Origin: JADZGC01 sp964613485
GTDB taxonomy: Bacteria; Patescibacteriota; Saccharimonadia; CAILAD01; GCA-016700035
DNA length: 13,400 bases
Reading direction: 5' to 3'
Assembly: GCA_964613485.1 (NCBI GenBank)
Contig: CAZTHB010000021.1
Span: forward strand, 1 to 13,400
This document shows, piece after piece, positions 6,491 through 13,325 of the stretch. The notes beneath the pieces are model-generated. The model was given only the letters and a program-made list of their open reading frames with translations. It made no database searches and was not told the origin of the DNA. Made by a program: the position numbers and the translations under genes. Every line of letters starts with the position of its first letter. Position 1 is the first letter of the stretch.

Positions 6491-7275
6491 ACGCCAAGTC
6501 AGGCAAACCACAGCTAAGTATTCTTATACCCACCCTCAATGAGGAAAAGCGAATCGGCAGCACCCTCAAAACACTCGCGACGTACCTCAAAGACCACAAG
6601 CTCGATGCCGAGGTGATTGTCGTTGATGCACTCTCAGATGACGGGACCGAAAAAGTAGCCAGAGCGGAAGCCAAGCACTTCGCCGCATTTAAATTTCTGC
6701 AAACCGGACCAAAAGTAGGGAAGGGCAAACAAATCCGAGATGGTATGTTCGCCGCCCGAGGTAAATACATTATGTTCATGGACGCTGATCTGGCGACCCC
6801 TCTCAAATATCTCACTGATGTATATCAGATCATCGAGCAGAAACGTCCGATCGGCATTTGTATACGAAACCTACATGACTCACACACGGGCCTTCGTAAG
6901 TTTATTTCAACCTTTGGCAATTGGCTCACTCAGACACTCCTCGTACCGGGCATACCCGATACACAATGTGGCTTCAAGGTATTTGAGGCAGATGCAGCGC
7001 ACCAAATCTTTGGGCGACAGCGTATCGTTGGCTGGGGGTTTGATATGGAAATCCTTGCCGTAGCTCGTAAGCTCGGCTATAGCATAGAGCTTATCGAAGT
7101 CCCAGACTGGAAAGATATCGTGGAGGGATCGAAGATATCGGGTGGTTCTGGCCTCAAGTCCCTCAAGGTTGCACTGCAGGTATTCCTTGATTTGCTCAGT
7201 ATTAAATTCGGCCTTATGACAGGTCGTTATCGTAAGGCTGGCTTCCACTATGTCCCGTACAAAACCACTACATAA
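6487..7275 (+). CDS. ALG5/DPM1-like family 2 glycosyltransferase
   Basis: This is a GT-A fold enzyme of the polyprenyl-phosphate sugar synthase type, which moves a sugar from a nucleotide donor to a lipid phosphate on the cytoplasmic side. The 262-residue protein opens with LSILIPTLNEE, then has VVDALSDDGT, the metal-binding DADLATP (99-105), DTQCGFKVF (158-166) and a GWGFDMEIL acceptor-site motif. The GKGKQIRDGM and DADLATP context is closer to dolichyl-phosphate glucosyltransferase (ALG5) than to general GT2 enzymes. It lacks the C-terminal membrane helices of GtrB, so it probably binds the membrane peripherally. The sugar cannot be told from sequence. It overlaps the upstream gene by 4 bases and the next by 26. 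Confidence 0.88.
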   Translation: MNAKSGKPQLSILIPTLNEEKRIGSTLKTLATYLKDHKLDAEVIVVDALSDDGTEKVARAEAKHFAAFKFLQTGPKVGKGKQIRDGMFAARGKYIMFMDADLATPLKYLTDVYQIIEQKRPIGICIRNLHDSHTGLRKFISTFGNWLTQTLLVPGIPDTQCGFKVFEADAAHQIFGRQRIVGWGFDMEILAVARKLGYSIELIEVPDWKDIVEGSKISGGSGLKSLKVALQVFLDLLSIKFGLMTGRYRKAGFHYVPYKTTT

Positions 7276-8812
7276 GCTTTCGATCCCGTACATTCAACGA
7301 CTACCCGAACGGTGGGTACTGGCAGGTCTCCTTGTAGTTGCCACAGTCGCTCGTTTCCTAACCATTGCAAAGGCGAGCATCTGGCACGACGAAGGTTTTA
7401 GTCTCATGCTATCATCTCGTTCACTCGGCGAGGTCTGGTTAGGGTCTGCACGTGACGTCCATCCACCACTCTACTATGCGCTCTTGTATTTCTGGATGAA
7501 ACTCTTCGGTACGAGTGAAGTTGCGGTCCGATCCATGAGTGCGGTTGCTGGTGTCGCGACTATCTTCATCGCCTACGCACTCATCAAGCGATACTTTGGA
7601 CGAGCCGCAGCGACCATCAGTACAAGTATTCTTGCAGTAGCGCCAATGCTGGTGCGATACAGTCAGGAAGCAAGAATGTATGGACTACTCGGACTATTCT
7701 TGCTCGGCGGCACTTACGCACTCCTCCGCGCTACAGAGCACCAGCACTCAGAGTGGCGCTGGTGGAGCCTATACGCGGTACTCATGGCGGCGGGTATGTA
7801 TACACATTACTTCACGGTATTTGCAATTGTAGCTCATTGGCTGTATTTGATGAGCTTAGAGCGACCATGGAAGTGGCGGCTCGGCAGAAGCCGCTGGCTC
7901 AAAACTGATTGGTGGCTCACTAACCTAGCTATTGTTGCACTGTGGCTCCCATGGCTTCCATCATTCTACGGTCAATTTACTCGCGGACAGGGCATATCTT
8001 GGATCCCTGCAACAACCTTTTTCACACTCCCTAAGAGTATCTGGCAAAACATTACCTTTACGGATGCGATGGCTTTACCGCAAGTTGTCTTCTGGGCTAT
8101 TCCTGCTCTCATCATTGGCCTCATACTATGGATCTCCTGGCTGCATAAGCATGAACATAAGGAAATTCGCGCGTTGTTCTGGTATACGATATTACCAATT
8201 AGTGCGACTATCGCAGTGTCGATTATTAAGCCGATTTATCAAGATCGCTACTTGGTATTTGCTGCAAATGGCATGTACATCCTGCTAGGCATCGCCATCA
8301 CACGACTCATTCGACAACATCAAGCAACCGGCGTAGCAATTCTGTTAGGTACACTCATTATTTGCGGGATCGGGGTAGGCAATGTTGCCCGGCAGGCCAC
8401 TCACTCAATGGGCTCGGTCGGTACGTATATTAATGATCGATATACACCTGGCGACTCACTCATGGCAGCAGAGCTCTACACGTATTTTGACTTTAGTTAT
8501 TATTGTAACTCCTGCTCAGATTCCCATAATCTACAGAAGCAAACGAACCCAGCGTCATCTACTCAGCTCCTGCTCAACACATCAGCTTCGTCGTACGGCA
8601 AGCCAAATGGATATGGTGAATCATCACTCCTCTACGACCGCGCTGAGAGCATATATGCAGATAACCTGAGTACCATTAGGCCTGCCAGTGGTCGTCTCTG
8701 GCTAGTCGGTAAACCTGATGCCAAATATTGGCAAGCCACCCCCGCCGCCTGGAAACAACTCGATCAAGTGAAGACCAACTCCTCAGAAGCCCGGCTCTAC
8801 CAAGTGCAATAA
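7250..8812 (+). CDS. GT39-like membrane glycosyltransferase (second copy)
   Basis: A 520-residue integral membrane protein of the mannosyltransferase/ArnT type. A membrane helix (about 22-40) is followed by the acidic pair in WHDEGF (Asp47-Glu48), DVHPPLYYALLYFW (69-82) and YSQEARMYGL, a conserved set in bacterial GT39-like enzymes. About ten hydrophobic helices follow, and a soluble C-terminal domain of roughly 130 residues (from about 390) probably lies outside the cell. Together with the upstream GtrA-like and GT2 proteins it likely transfers a sugar from polyprenyl phosphate to a protein or glycan acceptor. Acceptor and sugar are unknown. The start lies 26 bases inside the GT2 gene. It differs clearly from the first GT39-like gene, so they are not recent duplicates. 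Confidence 0.86.
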   Translation: MSRTKPLHKLSIPYIQRLPERWVLAGLLVVATVARFLTIAKASIWHDEGFSLMLSSRSLGEVWLGSARDVHPPLYYALLYFWMKLFGTSEVAVRSMSAVAGVATIFIAYALIKRYFGRAAATISTSILAVAPMLVRYSQEARMYGLLGLFLLGGTYALLRATEHQHSEWRWWSLYAVLMAAGMYTHYFTVFAIVAHWLYLMSLERPWKWRLGRSRWLKTDWWLTNLAIVALWLPWLPSFYGQFTRGQGISWIPATTFFTLPKSIWQNITFTDAMALPQVVFWAIPALIIGLILWISWLHKHEHKEIRALFWYTILPISATIAVSIIKPIYQDRYLVFAANGMYILLGIAITRLIRQHQATGVAILLGTLIICGIGVGNVARQATHSMGSVGTYINDRYTPGDSLMAAELYTYFDFSYYCNSCSDSHNLQKQTNPASSTQLLLNTSASSYGKPNGYGESSLLYDRAESIYADNLSTIRPASGRLWLVGKPDAKYWQATPAAWKQLDQVKTNSSEARLYQVQ

Positions 8813-8827
8813 CCACCCCATCTGCGG

Positions 8828-8833
8828 TACAAT
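8828..8833 (+). promoter_or_regulatory. -10 element of the ebfC-recR-cysS operon
   Basis: TACAAT lies in the gap after the glycosylation cluster, with no clear -35. A small hairpin, GTACA/TGTAC around GGGGA (8844-8858), sits in the leader. No terminator is visible between 8813 and 8827, so readthrough from upstream is also possible. Confidence 0.45.
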
Positions 8834-8888
8834 AGATAGCATCGTACAGGGGATGTACTACTGAATTTATTACGAAGGAGAACAGTAT

Positions 8889-9176
8889 ATGCTCGAACAA
8901 GTTAAGGCCATGAATGAGCTTCGTAAGCTACAAAAAGAGCTCAAACAAGTTGAAGTAGAGGCTGATGCCGGAAACGGCGCAGTAGTTGTAGTGGTGAATG
9001 GGGAACAAAAGGTCACCAGTATCAAGCTCGACAAAGACAAGTTTGACATCGATGACCTTCCAAGGCTGGAGAAACTCATCGAATCAGCAGTAAACCAAGC
9101 CATGGGGACTCTCCAACGCGAGGTTGCCGAAAAAATGAAAGGCCGCATGGGAGATCTCAAGATCCCCGGCCTCTAA
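8889..9176 (+). CDS. ebfC: YbaB/EbfC family nucleoid-associated protein
   Basis: A small dimeric DNA-binding protein that coats the nucleoid. The 95-residue product matches the family in length and layout. It has an N-terminal helix rich in Lys and Glu (MNELRKLQKELKQVEVEA), a beta sheet with GNGAVVVVVNGEQKVTSIKLD, and C-terminal helices with the DLPRLEKLIESAVNQAM region. The final MGDLKIPGL resembles the usual Gly-rich, PG-containing end. AAGGAG at 8875-8880 supports the ATG. recR begins 14 bases downstream, the usual neighbour of this gene, which supports the assignment. The customary upstream partner dnaX is about 5.4 kb away here. Confidence 0.92.
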   Translation: MLEQVKAMNELRKLQKELKQVEVEADAGNGAVVVVVNGEQKVTSIKLDKDKFDIDDLPRLEKLIESAVNQAMGTLQREVAEKMKGRMGDLKIPGL

Positions 9177-9190
9177 ACCCTGGAATAATA

Positions 9191-9793
9191 GTGTCACAAA
9201 TCTTGCCCAAGCAAATTACGCGCGCTATCGAGGAGTTCGCCAAACTTCCGTCAATTGGTCCAAAGACTGCCGAACGACTCACTATGTATTTGGTGCGCTT
9301 TGGTGACCCCAAAAGGCTCGGTGAATCACTGATAGGACTACGTGATGGATTGCAGTTTTGTGCACAGTGCCATAGCTTCGCAACCCATGAATTGTGCGAA
9401 CTTTGTCAGGACCAAGGAAGAGAAGACGACATGATCGTCGTCGTTGCTCAGCCGCTCGATATCGTTGCGCTCGAACGCACAGGTTCGTTTCGTGGCCGAT
9501 ACCATGTGCTTCACGGACTCCTTAGCCCAATAGACGGGATTGGGCCGAGCCAACTCAAGATTGATACACTCCTCACGCGCATCGCCGCCACCGATCCTGC
9601 AGAGATCGTCCTCGCAACTAACGCTACCGTAGAAGGGGAGACTACGGCTATGTATATCGCCAAGCAACTTGCGAGCGCGCCAGTCCGAGTCACTCGACTG
9701 GCTCAAGGCATGCCTGTTGGAGCCGATGTCGAATACGCCGACCAAGTAACATTATCACGCGCATTCTCAGGCCGCACCGAGGTACAAGTATGA
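9191..9793 (+). CDS. recR: Recombination protein RecR
   Basis: RecR works with RecO (and RecF) to load RecA on single-stranded gaps. The 200-residue product has the helix-hairpin-helix LPSIGPKTAERL (19-30), the zinc finger Cys57, Cys60, Cys69, Cys72, and a Toprim domain with GRYHVLHGLLSPIDGIGP and EIVLATNATVEGE. The C-terminal RLAQGMPVGADVEYAD is typical. In the first Toprim strand the usual glutamate (VVE in E. coli RecR) is replaced: the sequence reads VVVAQPLD, with Ala86 at that place. The start is GTG with a weak ribosome binding site, so translation may depend on ebfC. The stop overlaps the next start (ATGA). Confidence 0.95.
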   Translation: MSQILPKQITRAIEEFAKLPSIGPKTAERLTMYLVRFGDPKRLGESLIGLRDGLQFCAQCHSFATHELCELCQDQGREDDMIVVVAQPLDIVALERTGSFRGRYHVLHGLLSPIDGIGPSQLKIDTLLTRIAATDPAEIVLATNATVEGETTAMYIAKQLASAPVRVTRLAQGMPVGADVEYADQVTLSRAFSGRTEVQV

Positions 9794-10377
9794 GCACATT
9801 TGCTGGCTTCTCGAAAGACATTCTCTTAATTGACTTCGAGAGTACGGGCTTCACGCGTGATACCGAGACGAACGATGTCATTGATCCAGGTGACCCGACA
9901 CAGCTTGGTGCCGTACTACTCGACAAGCAGTCACTAGAAGAAAAAAGTCACTTTCTCAGTGATATCAAGGCAAACCCGGCACGACTCGATCCCTGGGTAT
10001 TGGAGCATACCGATATCACGGCCGAACGAGTCAGCAATGCCCCTAGCGCAAAAGAAGTAGCCCGACAGTTCATCGATACTTTTGGCGAAAACGTATATCT
10101 CGCATCATGGAATGTAAGCTTTGATCGTGCATGGTTAGATGCATTCCTGCGCACAATCCGGCGTCGAGATACCATGTATGACTATCATCACATAGACATA
10201 TGGACGCTTGCCTACACATACCTCTGCGAGCAAGGGCATCCCGAAATCATTCGCTCAGAAGAAACCTTCCAGGCTTTTGGGCAAGATGCGCGCGATGCTC
10301 ATAACGCGCTCGACGACTGTCGACGTACTGCTGACGTACTCCGAGCAATTATTAATCGAAAGCCACTCACCCCATGA
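9790..10377 (+). CDS. DEDDh 3'-5' exonuclease (DnaQ-like fold)
   Basis: A stand-alone exonuclease domain of 195 residues. The metal-binding acidic residues of the DEDDh group are visible: Asp15 and Glu17 in LLIDFESTG, Asp112 in ASWNVSFDRAWLD, and His171 and Asp176 in DAHNALDD. EHTDIT matches the usual segment after the first motif. It could act in proofreading, DNA repair or RNA end trimming; the sequence alone does not decide. No polymerase or GIY-YIG domain is attached. The site between recR and cysS, overlapping each by four bases (ATGA), points to tight coupling and perhaps a repair role. Confidence 0.88.
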   Translation: MSTFAGFSKDILLIDFESTGFTRDTETNDVIDPGDPTQLGAVLLDKQSLEEKSHFLSDIKANPARLDPWVLEHTDITAERVSNAPSAKEVARQFIDTFGENVYLASWNVSFDRAWLDAFLRTIRRRDTMYDYHHIDIWTLAYTYLCEQGHPEIIRSEETFQAFGQDARDAHNALDDCRRTADVLRAIINRKPLTP

Positions 10378-11753
10378 CAACTATTTCTCTCTATAACTCA
10401 CTCAGCTCACAAAAAGAACCTTTTACCCCATTAAGGCCCGATCGAGTCACGATGTATTCGTGCGGTCCAACCGTCTACGATCATGCACACATTGGCAATA
10501 TGCGCGCTTTCATCACGGCCGATACCCTGCAGCGCGCCCTGCGGCATATCGGCGGCTACGACGTTCAGTGGGTAATGAATATCACTGACATTGACGACAA
10601 GATGATCACGCGCGCCCATGAGCTTTATCCAGATGCTCAACCCACCGAAGCCCTCAAGGAACTCACACACAAGTATCTAGGAGCATTCAGGCAGGACCTC
10701 CAAAAAGTCGGGGTCAATCTCACTGACATCGCAACTCTCCCGCGTGCCACGGAGCACATCGATGAGATGCAAACGATGATTCGCCAACTGATAAACGATG
10801 ACATAGCATATATCGCCGACGGTAGTGTGTATTTTTCGCTCGAAAAATATACCGCCGCTGGCCAAACATATGGTCAACTCGTTCACATCGCGCTCGAATC
10901 CGAGCGCCAGGCTCGCATCGACGATCAGGATCAGAAGCAGGGGGCAGGGGACTTCGCCCTGTGGAAAGCAATTAAGCTAGGCGAGCCGTCTTGGGATTTC
11001 GACATTGACGGCAAGAACTTTCCTGGACGACCAGGGTGGCACATCGAGTGCTCAGCAATGAGTACCAAATACCTTGGGGATACATTCGACATACACACGG
11101 GTGGGATTGACCTTAAGTTTCCTCATCACGAGAATGAAATTGCCCAGAATGGGGGCGAACTAGCTCGCTTCTGGATCCATAATGAATTTTTGAATGTAGA
11201 ATCAGAAAAGATGAGCAAAAGTCTCGGAAACTTCCGTACACTCGATGGGGTTACTGATCCATTGGCGTTTCGTCTGTTTATCCTCTCCGGTCACTATCGA
11301 AGTCAAATGGATTTTTCTGAAGATACGCTCCTTGCAGCTCGTCAGCGCCGCAAAGCGCTCCGCGAGTGGGCGAGTAAGCTGCTCAATAATTCTTCTGAGA
11401 TGAATTCTAAGCGCACTCATACATTCATAGAGCAATTCGACGCTGCGGTTGCCGATGACCTCAACACCCCCCAAGCACTTGCAGTCGTAGCAGAAGCTGA
11501 ACGATCAGGCGATTATTCTGACAGCATGCTAGACTTCGCACGACATATCGATACTATCTTTGGTATCGGGTTATTCGCTAATCTCCGTGATCTGAAACTA
11601 GACGATTCGATAATGCAGCTCGTAGACAATAGGGAGGATGTTCGGAAGCATAAAGACTTTGAGCGGAGCGACAAAATCCGTGATAATCTCAACCATCTTG
11701 GCATAGGGGTAGAGGACACCCAAAGCGGTCAAATAATTTGGGAAGTGCAATAA
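10374..11753 (+). CDS. cysS: Cysteinyl-tRNA synthetase
   Basis: This charges tRNA-Cys with cysteine using ATP. The 459-residue product has normal length. The class I signatures are HAHIGN (37-42) and KMSKS (279-283). The zinc site that recognises the cysteine thiol is intact: Cys30 in MYSCGPTVY, Cys226 in IECSAM, and His251 and Glu255 in HHENE. NITDIDDKMI and GGIDLKFPHHENE are further conserved segments. The C-terminal anticodon-binding part is ordinary. The ATG overlaps the exonuclease stop by four bases. It is the last gene of the plus-strand run and is followed directly by the convergent terminator hairpin. Confidence 0.97.
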   Translation: MTTISLYNSLSSQKEPFTPLRPDRVTMYSCGPTVYDHAHIGNMRAFITADTLQRALRHIGGYDVQWVMNITDIDDKMITRAHELYPDAQPTEALKELTHKYLGAFRQDLQKVGVNLTDIATLPRATEHIDEMQTMIRQLINDDIAYIADGSVYFSLEKYTAAGQTYGQLVHIALESERQARIDDQDQKQGAGDFALWKAIKLGEPSWDFDIDGKNFPGRPGWHIECSAMSTKYLGDTFDIHTGGIDLKFPHHENEIAQNGGELARFWIHNEFLNVESEKMSKSLGNFRTLDGVTDPLAFRLFILSGHYRSQMDFSEDTLLAARQRRKALREWASKLLNNSSEMNSKRTHTFIEQFDAAVADDLNTPQALAVVAEAERSGDYSDSMLDFARHIDTIFGIGLFANLRDLKLDDSIMQLVDNREDVRKHKDFERSDKIRDNLNHLGIGVEDTQSGQIIWEVQ

Positions 11754-11786
11754 AAAATAGACTCCGTACATCATTGTACGGAGTCT
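11754..11786 (-). terminator. Terminator of the minus-strand small-gene operon
   Basis: AGACTCCGTACA (11759-11770) and TGTACGGAGTCT (11775-11786) form a perfect 12-bp stem with a TCAT loop. On the minus strand the stem is followed by CTATTTTTT (complement of 11752-11760), a proper U-tract. On the plus strand no T-run follows, so it serves mainly the minus-strand genes, though the stem may also protect the cysS mRNA end. Confidence 0.8.
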
Positions 11787-11797
11787 GCATACACGGA

Positions 11798-11950
11798 TTA
11801 CCGATGCTTGCTCCACCATTTGCCACCAGACGATCCCCAACAAGCGTCCTTGCACCGCTTGCCACTATAGCACTGTGAGCAGCCGCGACCATCACAGTAC
11901 GTACACTCTTCAAGCGAGCCATGACAGCGCTCGCATTTTCCACTACTCAT
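11798..11950 (-). CDS. Cysteine-rich 50-residue protein (putative zinc-binding)
   Basis: No family is recognised. Read on the minus strand from ATG at 11950 to TAA at 11798, the frame encodes 50 residues with eight cysteines. These are Cys6/Cys9 (CERC), Cys16/Cys19 (CTYC), Cys24/Cys27 (CSQC) and Cys33/Cys37, with CHG and CDGRG spacing like the zinc module of DnaJ. The tail, rich in Gly, Ser, Trp and Lys, is basic. Two zinc ions could be bound, so it may be a nucleic-acid or protein-binding zinc protein; a disulphide-rich secreted peptide is less likely because there is no signal peptide. The ribosome binding site is weak (TTGAG). The strong terminator starts 12 bases past the stop, which supports expression. 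It probably shares a transcript with the membrane protein gene upstream. Confidence 0.7.
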   Translation of the reverse strand: MSSGKCERCHGSLEECTYCDGRGCSQCYSGKRCKDACWGSSGGKWWSKHR

Positions 11951-11996
11951 CGCAACTCAACTTTCACTAGTAGAGGTTCCGTATCATGACAAACGG

Positions 11997-12146
11997 CTAC
12001 GAGAGGAGATGTAGTCCCTCGACGAGAAACAATACCCCGAGCCCAAGTATACACACTCGAGCTAAGCAGCCGATAAGCGACTTGATCGCACCCCAGAGGA
12101 GAGCAATCGCAAAGCCAAGCAGGAAAAGTCCTGCCAGTGCCTCCAT
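11997..12146 (-). CDS. Small two-helix membrane protein
   Basis: A 49-residue protein of unknown function, nearly all hydrophobic. Two membrane helices (about 4-20 and 30-47) are joined by a short loop with Lys and Arg (IKSLIGCLARVC). The ATG at 12146 is chosen because GGAGG lies about 5 bases upstream; a start further out at 12188 would fall at the promoter -10 and lacks such a site. A near-consensus promoter precedes it. The cysteine-rich gene begins 46 bases downstream and probably belongs to the same operon. Short hydrophobic proteins of this kind can be toxins or partners of larger membrane proteins, but nothing here decides. Confidence 0.65.
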   Translation of the reverse strand: MEALAGLFLLGFAIALLWGAIKSLIGCLARVCILGLGVLFLVEGLHLLS

Positions 12147-12179
12147 TGATCCTCCCTGATAGGTGCGGTTAGTAACATA

Positions 12180-12208
12180 TTTATACATTCCACATCACTA
12201 TAAGTCAA
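12180..12208 (-). promoter_or_regulatory. Strong promoter for the minus-strand small genes
   Basis: On the minus strand TTGACT (12208-12203) and TATAAA (12185-12180) are separated by exactly 17 bases. It is one of the best promoter matches in the window and drives the 49-residue membrane protein and likely the cysteine-rich protein. Confidence 0.75.
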
Positions 12209-12243
12209 TCAGTGAATACCCGTAAGTAATAAGTAAATGTATG

Positions 12244-12275
12244 AAGGGGTCAAACTATTGCTAGTCTGACCCCTT
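12244..12275 (-). terminator. Probable terminator after the GC-rich gene pair
   Basis: AAGGGGTCA (12244-12252) and TGACCCCTT (12267-12275) form a 9-bp perfect stem with a 14-base loop. On the minus strand it is followed by a T-rich but interrupted sequence (CATACATTTACTTATT), so termination may be partial. It lies 22 bases after the stop of the last GC-rich gene. Confidence 0.5.
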
Positions 12276-12297
12276 ATTTGTGGCCCTAACGAAAGAG

Positions 12298-12507
12298 CTA
12301 GGAGTTGTCGGATCCCGATCGACGACTCGGCAGCAGTACAATGACCACGACCAAGCCAACGATCAAGGCTACGGGCACCGTCTGATACTTGCCCAAGTGA
12401 TCAAGCCAAGCGGCAAGACCCACGATGAGCATGAACAGAGGAGATGCGATGAGGAATCGACGCAGGAGAGCGCGCCGCTTCGACTGACGGTTGGTGGAGG
12501 AGTTCAT
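12298..12507 (-). CDS. 69-residue two-helix membrane protein
   Basis: No family is recognised. The product starts MNSSTNRQSKRRALLRR, a strongly basic segment expected to stay in the cytoplasm. It then has two membrane helices (about 18-33 and 42-58) and a short polar tail with SRRSGSDNS. The ATG overlaps the stop of the upstream gene by one base (TGATG), so it is translationally coupled to the 212-residue protein. An in-frame extension to 12729 exists but is the shadow of the upstream gene. GC is about 58%, above the window's main genes. A partner or immunity role for the upstream exported protein is speculation based on coupling and shape. Confidence 0.65.
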   Translation of the reverse strand: MNSSTNRQSKRRALLRRFLIASPLFMLIVGLAAWLDHLGKYQTVPVALIVGLVVVIVLLPSRRSGSDNS

Positions 12508-13145
12508 CACTTGTTGTACGCCCGCGGACAGCGCACAGCAGCGAAGTCGAGCCAGAACGCGTTGAAGATCGGGAGAAGATTCCCGGTGATCGCGAAGCAT
12601 CGCTTGCGCCCCTTCACCTGATTCATATTGTCGACGATGTCGGCCCACCAAAAACTGATGAGCGCGGCACACACTGCGGCACCGATGGCAGAGGCGAGCG
12701 GCGTACCTTCGATGAAGAGCACCGCACACGCTGCCGCTGCCGCACCCGCCACCGCAACACCACCACGCGCCTCGTACTGCATCACCTTCGCCTTCGCCTT
12801 GGCTGTCTGGCTTCGCGTGAGGGTGAAGGTCATCTTGCGGACACCCGGAATGGAGCCGGCCGTCTGCGGACGCATGATGATAGTCGGGCCCGGCTGAGCG
12901 CGATAGGCGGCCGATCGGCCGTGGAACCGCGGGTAGTCGGGGGACTGATGGGTAGCTCGCTCGACGGCCAGACGGATCTCGTCGATTGTCAGCGTTCGGC
13001 TGGCAGTCGCGCGATTCGTCGAGGACGACGAGGATGAGGGGGTAGTGGTGAGCGCGCCGGCAGTGACCGCGATGGCGATCAGGATACCGATGACACTCAA
13101 GGGAATGAGCTTGCGCCCCTTGATGTTGAGGTACTTGGTGGACAC
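12507..13145 (-). CDS. GC-rich exported or membrane-anchored protein of unknown function
   Basis: The start is taken as GTG at 13145 because AAAGGGG lies 5 bases upstream and the protein then opens with a classic signal or anchor: a basic start (KYLNIKGRK) and a hydrophobic helix (about 13-32). An ATG at 13202 in the same frame is possible but has a poor site. A Ser/Thr stretch follows (33-50), then a polar region. A Gly/Ala-rich hydrophobic segment (about 128-170) contains two cysteines, and the end has KGRKRCF and AVRC. The two cysteine pairs may form disulphides outside the cell. By hand count, GC of 60-base lines here reaches 67-75% against 47-50% in the main genes. I recognise no family. 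The layout recalls secreted proteins of GC-rich actinobacteria, from memory only. Confidence 0.7.
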   Translation of the reverse strand: MSTKYLNIKGRKLIPLSVIGILIAIAVTAGALTTTPSSSSSSTNRATASRTLTIDEIRLAVERATHQSPDYPRFHGRSAAYRAQPGPTIIMRPQTAGSIPGVRKMTFTLTRSQTAKAKAKVMQYEARGGVAVAGAAAAACAVLFIEGTPLASAIGAAVCAALISFWWADIVDNMNQVKGRKRCFAITGNLLPIFNAFWLDFAAVRCPRAYNK

Positions 13146-13216
13146 GATAGCCCCTTTCAGTTGAGAACCTTCCCGCTTAAGGAGAAGCAGCAGCTCTTTC
13201 ATGAGCAAACCTGACA

Positions 13217-13245
13217 ACTTTACACTAATTATCTATATATGTCAA
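13217..13245 (-). promoter_or_regulatory. Promoter of the GC-rich gene pair
   Basis: On the minus strand TTGACA (13245-13240, perfect -35) and TAAAGT (13222-13217) are 17 bases apart. It would give a leader of about 65 bases to the GTG start at 13145. It sits back to back with the tRNA promoter region. Confidence 0.6.
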
Positions 13246-13254
13246 TACTTTTTA

Positions 13255-13293
13255 TGCTATAATATTGAAATACCAGATAGAAGATCGTATACT
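13255..13293 (+). promoter_or_regulatory. Promoter of tRNA-Gln
   Basis: TTGAAA (13265-13270) and TATACT (13288-13293) have exactly 17 bases between them and would start transcription about 26 bases before the tRNA. A second extended -10, TGCTATAAT (13255-13263), overlaps it upstream and has no good -35. Confidence 0.7.
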
Positions 13294-13325
13294 ATCAGGG
13301 CGTTTTCAGACATCAAACATAATAT

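Noticed and set aside
12507..12729. Long version of the 69-residue protein starting at 12729
   Set aside because: The extra Arg/Cys-rich part is another frame of the 212-residue gene, and the TGATG overlap fits the start at 12507.
12280..12897. Plus-strand open frames in the GC-rich region
   Set aside because: High GC makes long open frames common. The minus-strand frames have a signal-like N-terminus, a ribosome binding site, coupled start/stop, a promoter and membrane helices; the plus-strand ones have none of these.
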